Assembly: GCA_022478985.1 (NCBI GenBank)
Contig: JAKSZP010000148.1
Coordinates: 102,501-166,500 of the forward strand
Reading direction: 5' to 3'
DNA length: 64,000 nucleotides
Origin: Massospora cicadina
Lineage: Eukaryota > Entomophthoromycota > Entomophthoromycetes > Entomophthorales > Entomophthoraceae
Shown: positions 48,963-59,499 of the stretch, in pieces
How the letters are laid out: each line of letters begins with the position of its first letter
Numbering within the stretch: position 1 is the stretch's first letter
Translations under genes and position numbers: made by a program
The notes under the pieces: model-generated
Seen by the model: the letters and a program-made list of their open reading frames with translations, nothing else
Told to the model about the DNA's origin: nothing
Database searches by the model: none

Positions 48963-49690
48963 TGTGGAATCCATCGACAGATGCCACAAATTTTTTGTTA
49001 AAGTGAGAAATTTACTTTTTAAATAAAAGTATTAATATCGTTTTGTTAAAGTTTTTTTTATGTTTTTTATTGTTTAAGCGAAGCAAACCAAGAAAAAGGT
49101 CCTTTTTCCGATCCTAGTATTTCCTATTTAAACTAGTTTTAAATCTCGGGACCATAGGTATTTGGGACTAAAGCATTATTAAGCTGAGTCATCCAAATTT
49201 GGAAATATAGGCTCTCAGCCTATCAGATCAAAGATAAATATTTTGAGGCAAAACTGACCCGTGTGGTAATGACTTGATAAATTGTATCCAATCACCAGCA
49301 AGTAAAATCTTCTCACCTCAGAGGTGATCTGACTCATGTGGTAATGATTTGTTAATTTGCATCCAATAATCAGCGAGTAAAATCTTCTCACCTTGGTGGT
49401 GATCTGACTCATGTGGTAACAAACACCTCGAATTTGGCTGAGAAGTCAGAGCAATTCTATTATTAGTTCTTACCTTATTTAGCCAATTTTTGTTATAAAT
49501 CATATTTTCCCAATAGCTAGGATTCCACCGAGAATCCACCAATGTCTTTTTGCCATTGGTACTCATATCATTGATAACCACAATAATATTTAAAGATCAG
49601 GCAGGTTTTGAGCCAATCATGGTAGCAGATTTGGGGGCATTCTTACCTCCCACATTCTTTTTCAAAAGTCGAGAAGGAGAATGTCCAACA
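48963..49690 (-). repeat. 3' LTR of element D
   Basis: On + from TGTGGAATCCATCGACAGAT to GAATGTCCAACA. Contains the 75-base tandem duplication at 49254-49420 and TGAGTCA at 49185-49191. Confidence 0.95.
49254..49420. repeat. 75-base tandem repeat in LTR of D with TGACTCA sites
   Basis: Units 49254-49328 and 49329-49403, then a partial unit to 49420; the second and third starts read CTGACTCATGTGGTAA, the first CTGACCCGTGTGGTAA. The same array is in the other LTR at 54732-54898. Units differ by about ten bases, so the duplication predates this insertion. Tandem repeats upstream of an LTR promoter are often enhancers (inference). Confidence 0.85.
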
Positions 49691-49859
49691 TTGCCCCCCT
49701 CAAGAACGTTGGGAGGAGTGTAGGGTCATAAGAAGTGGCCATGTACCCAGTTTATAGTAATTCTTGTAGCCAAAGACTTTATAAAATACTCATTTTCTCT
49801 CCTATATGTGATGGTAAATGTCCCCTCCCAGATTTATCCAAGTTTGCCACTACAAGGAG

Positions 49860-50720
49860 TTATATGATTGTGGTAATATAAAACCCTATCTGACACTTGG
49901 AAAGAAGATAGAGGAGCTCGGAGCTCATTGGCAGCTTGCCTTCTTTAGTAACCGTTTTAGCTTGGTTGGTCATAGCCTCTGATTGAAGCTGAATGATACG
50001 GTTAGCTAACCTTCGCATGGCTTTCTCAGGTTCCTCTCCTCTAAAAGACATCCTTTACTAAAAGAGCAGGTATGCCCGGTTCCCTGCCATACAAAACTTG
50101 GAAAGGGGACATTTTCAAAATCTTATGATAGCTTATTTGATAAGCCATAAGAGCGCTTGAGATAATGATCCTAATGAAGGGTATCAGATGAAGCCATTTT
50201 CCATAAAATAGAAACCAGAGTACCATTTGCTCGCTCCACTGTACCATTGGTTGATGGGTTATATGGAGCTGAGAACAGTTTCTGGGCTCCCATGGAAGTA
50301 GCCAAGATTTTAACTACTCTGGAGGTAAAATTTTTCCCATTGTCACAGAGTAGTACTTGAGGACACCCATGTTGAGCGAAATTATTTTGATGAAGAAAGG
50401 TGGCAGTGGCCTTAGAAGTTTGGGCTGGCAGCGCCACAGCTTCAACCCACTTCATGATTTGGTCAATGCCTACCAAAATATATCTGTTTCCACCTGTGGT
50501 TTGAGGAAGCGGCCCTACTACATCCAAGATTAGGGTATGGAACAGCTGTTGCGGGGTAGTTGGCTGATATTGGTATCTAGTCTTGAACTGAGACTGCTTC
50601 TTACACGTAAGGCAAGCATCCAAGACTTCAACGATGGCTTCCATGATTCCCTCCCAAAAATATCGATCCTTAATCCACTCATAGGTTTTCTTTACTCCTC
50701 CATGGCCTAAAGTTTAATGA
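49860..50720 (-). pseudogene. Element D integrase
   Basis: The frame 50644-50171 (157 codons) includes CLTCKK (end of the zinc domain), LILDVVGPLPQTTGGNRYIL (first catalytic Asp), HGCPQVLLCDNGKNFTS (second Asp) and NPSTNGTVERANGTLVSIL (Glu). I count exactly 35 residues between the second Asp and the Glu, a canonical DD35E core. C-terminal pieces: 50247-50041 with ILKMSPFQVLYGREPG, 50051-49860 with AMRRLANRIIQLQSEAMTNQ, and FYITTI near 49870. Frames shift between these, but catalytic residues are kept. Confidence 0.92.
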
Positions 50721-51300
50721 GCTTCCAGGATAACAGGTACACGTTCCAAGGGCCGTAGGTAAGGCAACCACTTCGCCCCCACTTGTTTATACAACTTCCC
50801 GCTTTCTACTTTAGTCTTATTGGAGTGCCAGGCCAACATCCTCTGTACAGGATCATCTTCATCTTCCCAGTCGTTTGGGGTCATTAAAAGATCATACAGC
50901 CACTCCGCTTCACTGTTATCTAGGTGGAGGATGGTCAGCCAAGTTAACCCTTCAACATTCATGTGGCGGGTTCCAGCACGGTGTTCAAGCTTCATATCAT
51001 AATGCTGGAGCTTTAGAGCCCAGCGAGCTAACCGCCCCGTAGGGTCCTTCATGTTTTGCAACCATTTAAAGATGTGTGGTCTGTAATCACAGTGAAAGAG
51101 GTCCCATACAAGAATGGGTGGTAATGCTTCGCTGCTAGTAGAACGGCAAGACACTCCTTCTTGGTAACATTATAGTTGCGTTCCACTTTTGATAAGATCT
51201 TATTAAAATATGAGACTGGATGATCTACCCCTTTTTTCATCTAATTGGGCTAGGATGGCCCCGATGGCGTAGTCTGAGGCATCAGTAAACAAGATAAACG
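50714..51300 (-). pseudogene. Element D RNase H and start of integrase zinc domain
   Basis: 51240-51049 reads VSYFNKILSKVERNYNVTKK with EC (catalytic Glu), then KHYHPFLYGTSFTVITDHTS. 51154-50714 (146 codons) continues KWLQNMKDPTGRLARWALKL, EHRAGTRHMNVEGLTWL (RPG..N..D.LSR) and a linker rich in acidic residues ending VPVILEAH. The TDAS block near 51280 is in another frame. Confidence 0.88.
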
Positions 51301-51354
51301 GTTTTCCATAATCAGGATGCCTTAGGATAGGCCATTTTTGTAACAACATCTTCA

Positions 51355-52330
51355 TTATTTCATAGGCGGCTTTCTGTTCAGTGCCCCATTGAAAAGGGAT
51401 ATTCTTTTTAGTAACTGAACAAGGGGCTCGCTGAGTTGGGCAAACTTAGGGATGAACTGATGGTAATACCCCATCATCCCTAAAAATACCTGTATATCCC
51501 TTAGGTTTTTGAGAGGTGGCATTCTGGCAATCGCTTCAACCTTATCTTGTATGGGTTGGATACCCTCTTGAGAAATGGTATGTCCGAGGAAGTTTAATTT
51601 CTTTTGGAAAAAAGTACACTTTGAAGGCTTTAATTTGATAGTTGAGCGTTGTAAGCGTTGGAATACCTCCTTCAAATGATCAAGGTGTTCATTAAAGGAC
51701 TTCGAGAATATAGTAATGTCATCAAGGTAGACAATAACGCAGGTTAAATTAAGATCCTGCAAAATTTGATCCATCGCACGCTGGAAAGAGGCAGGTGCGT
51801 TGCACAACCCTTGAGGTAATCGCGTGGGTTGGAAAAGACCTTCACTGCATATCAACGCGCATTTCTCTTGATCTTGAGGAGATAAATCCATTTTGCTTTT
51901 AGCCACTGGCCAATTCCATGGCTGAGAAGAAATTCGATCCTGAAAGCTGGGCCAGGGCATTGTCAATGCGTGGGATAGGATAGCTATCCTTTTTCATAAG
52001 ATTGTTTAATCTACGATAATCCATAACTATCTGATGACCTCCACTTTTCTTCTTAATTAGCAAAAGGGGGAGGACCAAGGGCTTTGCGAAGGAACTAATA
52101 ACCCCGCGTCTAATAATTTCGTGAGTTCTATCCTCATTTGTTGCTCCTCCACCTTTGACTTGCGATAAGGTTTTGACCAAATGGGATGGGCATCACCCAC
52201 ATCAATGGAATGGCACCAGCCCTTCATGTGGCCATAATCATTGTCCAACTTTGAAAATATATCACTATACTCATCTAGGAAAGTATGCACTTTCTCTAAC
52301 TCATCTGAAGTCAGCTCATCCTAGATATGG
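51355..52330 (-). pseudogene. Element D reverse transcriptase
   Basis: 52290-52057: FLDEYSDIFSKLDNDYGHMK, KPYRKSKVEEQQMRIELTKL and LLVPSQSPWSSPF. 52180-51899: KKKSGGHQIVMDYRRLNN, KKDSYPIPRIDNALAQLSG and FFSAMELASG. 51966-51355 (203 codons): DLSPQDQEKCALICSEGLFQ, LPQGLCNAPASFQRAMDQIL, VIVYLDDITIFSKSFNEHL with intact YLDD at 51718-51729, IKLKPSKCTFFQ and VFLGMMGYYHQFIP. Frameshifts near 52090, 51930 and 51390 divide it, but every RT block is present. Confidence 0.95.
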
Positions 52331-52815
52331 ACATTTGGTAAGGTACATACCAGGTTATCTGCAGGCAGGCCTAAATCAGCCATCGAGCCAATGGAGTGGA
52401 TTTGTTCAACTTCCTCCACAGGGAGTAAAAACCCTTGGCTTACCTCCTGGTGCTTTCTTACAATTATATCCTTTTTAATGAGGTTTCCCAACAGTAGAGT
52501 AATAGGCCTCTGATAGGCTGGGTCTAAAACTCCAGGCAATACCCAAGGCTCAAAAGGGCTAACTCTGTCAATGCTTAAGAGATGTAATAAGCAGTGGCGT
52601 GGGATTTGGAGCGTGACTTTCGTGTCAACCACTCATTGTTCACCCGGCTTAATCACCACCTCATCTGCTGCATAAAATGGAATACCATCGCTAGCCTCCA
52701 CTGAATTGGGCAACTTCCTAGTGTTGCGCCCAGAAGTGACATAATGTAAAGACAAAGCGGAAAAGGGGTATTCAACCAGGCAGGTGTAGTCATTCTTGAT
52801 GAGTTCTTTGTTGGA

Positions 52816-53140
52816 TTAGACTAATGGAACTTCGTAGTTCATTAAAGATAGGAACCCTTGCTTCATGTTGATGATGCCTTCATAATCGATAATATACTGA
52901 GTACCTATGAGCATATCATAGGAGTTAATATCTAAGGCCACAGCGGGGGCTGATAGGATAAGCTTCCCAACGCGTATGGGAAGAGAGGAATAAGCGCCAA
53001 GGGCGCGGGTGTTGTTTGGGCCTGCAGTTCCAAACTCCTTGATATAAATCAAGTAGGCATCAATTTAATCTTTTTCATCAGCTGAGATGAGATTACATTC
53101 ACTGGAGAACCTGTATCCAAGATAGCCATCACCCGGACTT
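52816..53140 (-). pseudogene. Element D protease
   Basis: Near 53130-53090 the translation VRVMAILDTGSPVNVIS contains an intact DTGS aspartic protease site. The frame 53052-52816 continues AGPNNTRALGAYSSLPIRVG, YDMLIGTQYIIDYEGIIN and LSLMNYEVPLV. The stretch 52330-52815 is linker with no named motif. Element A has the same order and similar residues. Confidence 0.85.
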
Positions 53141-53574
53141 TGTGAACAACTACTTCAACCTTGGTAAGTGTGCTTCCAAAGTTGGCTGACAATGCTAAGA
53201 CCTCATTGAGATGAAAAGTAGAGGTTAATTTGCGTGCGGTCTCAGGTGAGTCTCCATAATAGACTGCATGGTATGCCCTCGCTGTAAAGGGTGATTCAAG
53301 CTCAATAGGAGCTGTTCAGCGTCGCTGACTGTGTCAATCATTGCCATACAACCTATAACTTGGTGGAGGTAGGTATCCTCAGGTATGGTGGTTTCATCTA
53401 CTACTTCGGCGTTCAGGCGATCAGGGACCTACACTTCTGCGGGAGCTCTAATAAATAGTATCCAACATCATTGTAACCCCCTCATAGTCGGCCTCAGGGG
53501 TATTCTCAACCATGGACAAGGTTGCAATTGAAGTGGGGGAGACAGCCACGAGAGGTTGAGTAATTAGCTTCGCT

Positions 53575-54384
53575 TTAACCGGCATTTTCACAACCCCCAG
53601 TAGTTCTGGAGGATATACCCTTAGGGCGCGCACCTGTTGGCTGAGCTGAAGGGGAAACCACAGTAGAGATTTCCGCTTTAAATAAATGAGTGATGTCCGT
53701 TTTAAGTTGCACCAAAGAAGCAGGTTTTGCAGGGAAAATAGGCACAGGTGGCCTCACTTCCAACGGTTCAATAGGCCGCAGCTCACCTAAAGGAATATGG
53801 GAGACGTCTAACAAAGCCTCTTTTATATCACGGAAGGTTGTAAAGTGGCGTTTCATTGATATGATATGCCTGGCAAGAGAGGGTTGTGAAGATAACCCTG
53901 TTAATATGGCTGTGATAGCATCATCCAGGGTAAGCAGGTTAGACGTATCCAGCCTTTGAGCAGTGAGATAGAAACGCTCAGCAAAACTAACGAGGGTTTC
54001 ACCCCCATACATGGCAAGGCGCATGAAAGCCTGTTTTTCCCTGTATAAGCTCTGCTTGGATCTGAATTCAGCCAAGAGGGCCTTCTTAACATCTGGCCAG
54101 GTGTGCTGAGCATCCAGGTGAGGAACAATCAACTCTTGGGCTTTGCGGCTTAAACAGGGAAGAATGTACTGAACTTTATGTTTATCAGTGGCGCCATCCA
54201 TCGCAGCTTCACAAACGTACAAAAAAGAAGCAATGCTCCCTTCACCCAGGGTGTATCTGTCCTTTATAGGTAATTTGAACAGTCGTTGCTCTAGCTTTTT
54301 GAGATGGGAGAAAGAGCTGGCTAGTTGCTTCTCAAGAGCAACTAATTGTGATTCAGAAGAGCTGCCCACATCTACAGCCTCCAT
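53575..54384 (-). CDS. Element D gag (269 codons open)
   Basis: Longest open frame in the window. The frame is open from 54465, but the first 27 codons are translated LTR and primer site, so I place the start at the Met of MEAVDVGSSSESQ (54384). It has an N-terminal coiled-coil (LVALEKQLASSFSHLKKLEQ), then capsid-like helices (FLYVCEAAMDGATDKHKVQY, PDVKKALLAEFRSKQSLYRE, GGETLVSFAERFYLTAQRL), a pattern typical of Ty3 capsid. It ends at a stop in a Pro/Ser-rich linker. I saw no CCHC knuckle before the protease. Confidence 0.85.
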   Translation of the reverse strand: MEAVDVGSSSESQLVALEKQLASSFSHLKKLEQRLFKLPIKDRYTLGEGSIASFLYVCEAAMDGATDKHKVQYILPCLSRKAQELIVPHLDAQHTWPDVKKALLAEFRSKQSLYREKQAFMRLAMYGGETLVSFAERFYLTAQRLDTSNLLTLDDAITAILTGLSSQPSLARHIISMKRHFTTFRDIKEALLDVSHIPLGELRPIEPLEVRPPVPIFPAKPASLVQLKTDITHLFKAEISTVVSPSAQPTGARPKGISSRTTGGCENAG

Positions 54385-54417
54385 TGCTTTATTACTTATT
54401 GAAGTATTCAGGGCGAA

Positions 54418-54435
54418 CCCCTGTAGTGAGCACCA
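54418..54435 (-). promoter_or_regulatory. Primer-binding site of element D
   Basis: Minus strand TGGTGCTCACTACAGGGG, three bases after the 5' LTR. Confidence 0.85.
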
Positions 54436-54438
54436 GTT

Positions 54439-55168
54439 TGTGGGATCCACCGATGGATGCCACAATTTTTTTTTTGTTAAAGTGAGAAATTTACTTTTAT
54501 AATAAAAGTAATAAATATTGTTTTGTTAAAGTTTTTTTTATGTTTTTTTGTTTAAGCGGGGCAAACCAAGAAAAAGGTCCTTTTTCCAATCCTAGTATTT
54601 CCTATTTAAACTAGTTTTAAATATTGGGACCATAGGTATTTGGGACTAAAGCATTATTAAGCTGAGTCATCCAAATTTGGAAATATAGGCTCTCAGCCTA
54701 TCAGATCAAAGATAAATATTTTGAGGCAAAACTGACCCGTGTGGTAATGACTTGATAAATTGTATCCAATCACCAGCAAGTAAAATCTTCTCACCTCAGA
54801 GGTGATCTGACTCATGTGGTAATGATTTGTTAATTTGCATCCAATAATCAGCGAGTAAAATTTTCTCACCTTGGTGGTGATCTGACTCATGTGGTAACTA
54901 ACACCTTGAATTTGGCTGAGAAGTCGGAGCAATTCTATTATTAGTTCTTACCTTATTTAGCCAATTTTTGTTATAAATCATATTTTCCTGATATCTAGGA
55001 TTCCACCAAGAATCCGCCATTGTCTTTTTGCCATTGGTACTCATATCATTGATAACCACAATATTATTTAAAGATCAGGCAGGTTTTGAGCCAATCATGG
55101 TAGCAGATTTGGGGGCATTCTTACCTCCCACCTTCTTTTTCAAAAGTTGAGAAGGAGAATGTCCAACA
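54439..55168 (-). repeat. 5' LTR of element D
   Basis: Partner of 48963-49690. Tandem repeat units at 54732-54806, 54807-54881 and a partial unit to 54898; TGAGTCA at 54663-54669. Several differences from the 3' LTR are CG in one copy and TG or CA in the other. Confidence 0.95.
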
Positions 55169-56100
55169 ACCCCCAAGGAGGACAGACTATATAATCTAAT
55201 AGGCCAACCTGACCAGTGAAAGTTGGAAACCCCGGAGGTCCAGGCTGAACTATGAAGGATGACTCGTGATACACAAATTAAGGATAGGCTTCTTTATAAG
55301 AAAGTCAACAAGAAGTGGATTTCTTATATCCGCCCCTCCTCCAGAACTGATGTTATACTAGAAGGCCATTCCACCATGGGACATGGGGCCATCAAAAAGA
55401 CCCACTAGTGGGTGAAATCACGATGCTACTGGGACCGCATGATTGAGACTATCCAGGAGGTCCTGGAAGCATGCATGGCTTTCCAATTGCAAGATTGAGC
55501 TAACCCCCAATTCCAACATTTGGTGGTTGCCCCAACTGGTTTCTTCAATGTGGTAAGCATTGATGTGGTGGGCCCCCTTCCCACTGGGTTTCATGGCCAT
55601 AAATATATTATCCTAGCTGTAGACCATTTGACTAAATGGGTTGAAGCAATTTCAGTCCTGGATGCTACTGCCAAGGCCACCGCCCTATTCCTCATTTGAT
55701 CCGTTTTCACCAAGAGTGGGTGCCCCTAAACCTTACTCTCAAACAATGTACAAAACTTCACCTCACAGGTAGTGCAAGAACTTACCTCACTATTCAGCAC
55801 TACCCAGAGTTTCGCTGCACCTTACCACCTCTCCACTAATGGGGCGGTTGAATGGGCTAATGCAACTCTTATTTCCATTCTTTGAAAATTAGCTGCCTTG
55901 GACCCTGCCCATTGGAACCATTACCTACCCAGCGCCTTGCTTGCCTAATGAGTAAGCTATCACTGTGTTATCAAGATGTCCCCATTTGAAGCTCTATATG
56001 GGCGGGCATCTCAGCTGCCAAGTAGCGTCCAGCCAATGCTCGAGACCTCCACTCCTGAGAACTCTGATTTAACTATGAGGGCTCTAGCCAATGAAGTTGT
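55169..56100 (+). pseudogene. Element E integrase
   Basis: Resumes E after D. VLEGHSTMGHGAIKKTHQW-like zinc domain around 55350-55410, EVLEACMAFQLQD at about 55470, SIDVVGPLPTGFHGHKYIIL at 55555-55615 (first Asp), LSNNVQNFTSQVVQEL near 55740 where the second catalytic Asp is Asn, and NGAVEWANATLISIL near 55850 with Glu kept. Then MSPFEALYGRA at about 55975. Many TGA and TAG stops. C-terminal GPYKVIHRV is at about 56270. Confidence 0.85.
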
Positions 56101-56402
56101 CCAGCTCCAATCCTAAGCCACTCAAGGCATTATCACCACCATCGGAAGAGAGACATCCCAATCAAATCTCGGATGACCCTCCCTACCAGATTTCCAATTA
56201 GGTGACCTCTTTCTCTTTTATCATCACTGATCTGGAGGCTGACAAAACAAGCTTGACATACTTTAGTCTGGACCCTATAAAGTTATTCATAGGGTAAGGT
56301 CTGAGTACTCCATTGCTGACGTCAACCAAGGGACTGTGGTCAATCGGGTGCATGGTCAGTTCCTGCAGCTGTATTCCCCCTCTGACAGGATCTTGAGGGG
56401 GG

Positions 56403-56819
56403 CGTTAGAAAAATTCAAGATAATAATCGAATCAAATTCCCCCCTACTAAATTTGGCCATACTGAATCAGTCGTCAAACCTAACCAAGTTAAATCAATTT
56501 CAGGATCATGCTCCCCTATTCCTGAGTCACGTGGGGCGGCGTTTCCACCCATTCAGTCAGATGAGCAACACCACCCATTGAGGATGCCCATGAGGAGGCC
56601 ATTCTGGAAGATCAGTAAAGATCCTGAATGGATGAGGCCCCAAAGATCCCAAGGGAACTGAGTTCCAACACACCCTATAAATATTGAATCCTTCTAAGCC
56701 TAATAAAATATCGAATAGCTTACCAAGCTTTCCGCTTCATTTTCGACATTTTCTGAAAATTAGCAGCTTTGAGCCACCTTTGGACCTCGGCGCCAGTCAA
56801 GAGAACTGTAGCACTGACA
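56403..56819 (+). repeat. 3' LTR of element E
   Basis: Begins CGTTAGAAA (TG decayed to CG) and ends AGCACTGACA. TGAGTCA overlapping CACGTG at 56523-56533, TATAAATA at 56676-56683, AATAAA at 56702-56707. Confidence 0.9.
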
Positions 56820-57260
56820 GGGACAATGCAGTACTTTAAAAATTATAAGCCTGCAGCTTTATGGCCCATCTAGAAAGACACTTTTCAGGCTCACAAAGGT
56901 TCTGTAACCAACACAACTATGTATAATCTGTCACAACCTTGAATTTTACTCCCTGTAGGTAGACTCAGAACTGCTTATATGCATAAATTACAGTGAGGCA
57001 CTCCTGCTCAGTCACAGTATAATTCTGTTTGTGGCATTCAAGCTCCAACTACTTTTTAGCACTAGTGAATCCCAAACCAAGCACCAACTACAATAGTAAC
57101 TGGGTTCTCCACGCCATCATCATCCTTCTAGGATAATACCACTTCCTACGGCGAAAAGAAATGTGTCCATTTGTACAATAAATTCCTTTTCAAAATTAGG
57201 ATGTTGTAAGACTGGCGCACTAGACAATGCGGTCCATAAAACATCAAAAGCGTTTTGACA
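56820..57260 (-). pseudogene. Element F RNase H
   Basis: Minus-strand reading gives QNYTVTEQECLTVIYAYKQF, then KVVTDYT and RWAIKLQAYNFKVLHCPG, the last word being completed on the other side of E at 44080 by EKHQNVDCLSWL. The upstream connection frame 57358-57146 has FLMFYGPHCLV-type sequence. Stops replace several Trp/Gln codons. Confidence 0.8.
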
Positions 57261-58110
57261 ATGCTTAGTCCATCCAAAGGTGGCGCTCTTCTTTTATAAC
57301 CCGAAGAGGGGAGCATCAATACAGCTGAAGTTAGGCCTGAACCAATGGTAGTACTCAACCATCCCTAAAAACACCTGGATATCCCTCTTGTTTCCTGACC
57401 AGGTCATCTTTTGTATAGCACAACTTTAGCCAACTGAGGACTAAGCCCTTTCAAATCTACCACAAACCTGAGATATTCTAATTGCATCTTGAAAAAATGG
57501 CATTTTCAAGGTTTAATTTTTATGTTTGCTTTGGCAAGGTGGCTGAACACTTGCAATATTTGGTCTAAATAGCTCAGTGAATGTTTGCGAGAATATTTTT
57601 ATATCGTTGAGGTAGACTAGCATGCAGGACAGCTTCAGGTCACCCAATATGGTGTCCATCGCCCGCTGTAACGTATCTGGGGCATTGAATAACCCTTGAG
57701 GTATATACATGGGTTGGAACAACCCCTTCAAGGTGCTAATAGTGCATCTCTCCCGTTCTGCCGTTGGCAACTCAATTTGCCAATATCTGGATATCAAATC
57801 CACGTCCAAGAAATAGTTGGCCCTACCCAGCTGATCCAGAGCATCATCAATTTTCAGGAGTGGATATGAAACTTTTTTTGTGATATGATTAATCTTCCAG
57901 TAGTCAATTACTACCCAATTAGTGCCATCTTTTTCTTAACAAACAACATGGGGGACGCCCAGAGGCTCTTCAATGGCTCTAACATTCCCTGTTCAATCAT
58001 TTTATCTAATTCCGTGGATACAACCTCCTCTGCCACTTTGGATCAATGAATATGCTATGATCAAATGGGAGGGTGGTCTCCCATGTCCAACTGATGCACC
58101 ACCCCACAGA
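57261..58110 (-). pseudogene. Element F reverse transcriptase
   Basis: 57809-57513 (98 codons): MDVDLISRYWQIELPTAERE, LKGLFQPMYIPQGLFNAPDT and MLVYLNDIKIFSQTFTE. The catalytic YLDD is YLND at 57603-57614, again Asp to Asn. Upstream pieces near 57900 match VVIDYWKIN-type block 3, and 58000 matches ELDKMIEQGMLEPLK. Frameshifts and stops are frequent. Confidence 0.85.
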
Positions 58111-58399
58111 CACATCCAAATTCATGGTCGTCAGATGCAAAAATGTCTCAATATTTTTTCAAACAGGGACATCACCCTATCTATCTGATTATCTTAGAGC
58201 CCAGTCAGGGCCTCACGTGGAACCGCAGTCATTACGTTGCTGAGTTTTCTTCAGATGGACCTAGATCCTCCCATGAACAAAAGTCATTTATATGATGAAC
58301 TTATCAATTGGAGTCAAATTCAGAAAAGCCCCCACTTGGTGTTTTTGAACCCCCATAGACTCCTTCTGTAGATTTGCTAATAAGACCTTCAATTCGCCA

Positions 58400-59220
58400 T
58401 GCCCTGGTAACAGTAGTCCAGGAGCACATGGGGTTTGAGCCGCCATTGCTGGTAGGGACACATGATTTCACCATAAAGGCCTTTGGGGACATCTATTTTG
58501 AGTTCCATCCCTACTATAACCTGATGCTCGGAATGTATACTTAAGGTAGTTGCAGCCCTTAGCAGAATACCATTACACTCATAAATCTGGTTAGGAAGAG
58601 CTTTGGTTATCCGCTTCATCTGCTAATAGTGAACAAATATCACCCATCGCTATATGCAAGATTTATTTATTTAGAGTATATAGGTTCTTTTGGGACTCCG
58701 CTGGAGGTGAAATACATGAGAATCCGTTGCCCCAAAACCTCAAAAAGTTTCCTCCGCCACATTGATTACCTTCCCAAATTGCCACATGAATGCAGCCCCA
58801 ATCAGCATGTCATAATTAATATTAGGCAAAACCATGTCTAGAGTGGAGGCGTCAATAAAGCTAAACCTCAAAGGCAACGCATTTTAGGCACCCTCTGACA
58901 CTGTGCTTTGTGCTCCAGTGGTCCTATACACTACCCAATGGTCCACATCAGGATTTAGCGGAAGCCTAGCCGCTAGCTGAGTGGATAATATATTGATGGG
59001 AACGCCAGTGTCTATAATCGCTAAAAATTTTGGTATTCTCTATAAAGATATCACAGTAGGTACACTCTGAATAAGACGAACTGTTGTATTTTAACACATG
59101 TGCATCCACGGGATTCTTGTTATTTAGAAAAGTGACAATACTTGCGCCAACATGAGGATACAATTGAACAATTTCCTCCACTGAAATTTTAGCATTCACA
59201 CCCTCTAATGCGGCCACATC
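58400..59220 (-). pseudogene. Element F protease
   Basis: Around 59040-58980 the translation IPKFLAIIDTGVPINILSTQ has the IDTG active site, followed by AARLPLNPDVDHWVVYRTTG and AQSTV. Further pieces near 58800 (MLIGAAF) and 58590 resemble the (D)MLIG.....D segment and hydrophobic C-terminus seen in A and D. The linker 58110-58400 is unassigned. Confidence 0.65.
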
Positions 59221-59499
59221 AACAGAGGGACTGTATTCAGAAGAAACGTTACTCTCAAGGATTTTCCAGACATACAGTGTATATACATCTCAGCAGAACT
59301 CTAACTCTGTATTCTTCTTCTCTTCCTTCAGGGGAAGTTGTCGATATAACTGAAGGTTTGTTAGTAAAATAAACCGTTGGTTTGTTACTTTGGTCCAGCA
59401 CAAAGGGACTCATTAGAATTAACGGGGACAATTAAATTTGACTCAGTGGAGGTAGAGCGTCTCATCTCTACTCCACTCAAGCTTTTCCCTTTTCATTCA

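Larger units (their letters stand above)
48963..55168 (-). mobile_element. Element D: youngest Ty3 element, in E, TSD ACCCC
   Basis: 6206 bases; LTRs 48963-49690 and 54439-55168 (728 and 730 bases, about 4 percent different by hand count); perfect duplication ACCCC at 48958-48962 and 55169-55173; primer site 54418-54435; polypurine tract on minus at 49691-49704. Minus-strand gag, protease, RT, RNase H and integrase are all recognisable, with RT and integrase catalytic residues intact, but frameshifts make it inactive as it stands. It is the innermost level of the stack. Confidence 0.95.
44088..56819 (+). mobile_element. Element E: Ty3 element in F, TSD GGGAC, split by D
   Basis: LTRs 44088-44499 and 56403-56819 (412 and 417 bases), perfect duplication GGGAC at 44083-44087 and 56820-56824, primer site at 44504-44522 and polypurine tract GAGGGGGG at 56395-56402. 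+ strand gag, protease, RT and RNase H run to 48962; integrase resumes at 55169 after element D. Without D it is about 6.5 kb. LTRs differ by about 13 percent by hand count. It interrupts F within the RNase H motif HCPGEKHQN. Confidence 0.9.

Noticed and set aside
49215..49412. Repeated peptide (SQIT..VRRFY) suggesting a small repeat protein
   Set aside because: It is translation of the 75-base tandem LTR repeat and is duplicated in both LTRs; no coding evidence.
49254..49420. Direct repeats as a possible CRISPR array
   Set aside because: Two adjacent 75-base units without spacers, inside a eukaryotic LTR.
53690..54502. + strand frames of 89 and 104 codons
   Set aside because: They are the reverse complement of the gag of D, whose minus-strand frame shows capsid-like sequence.
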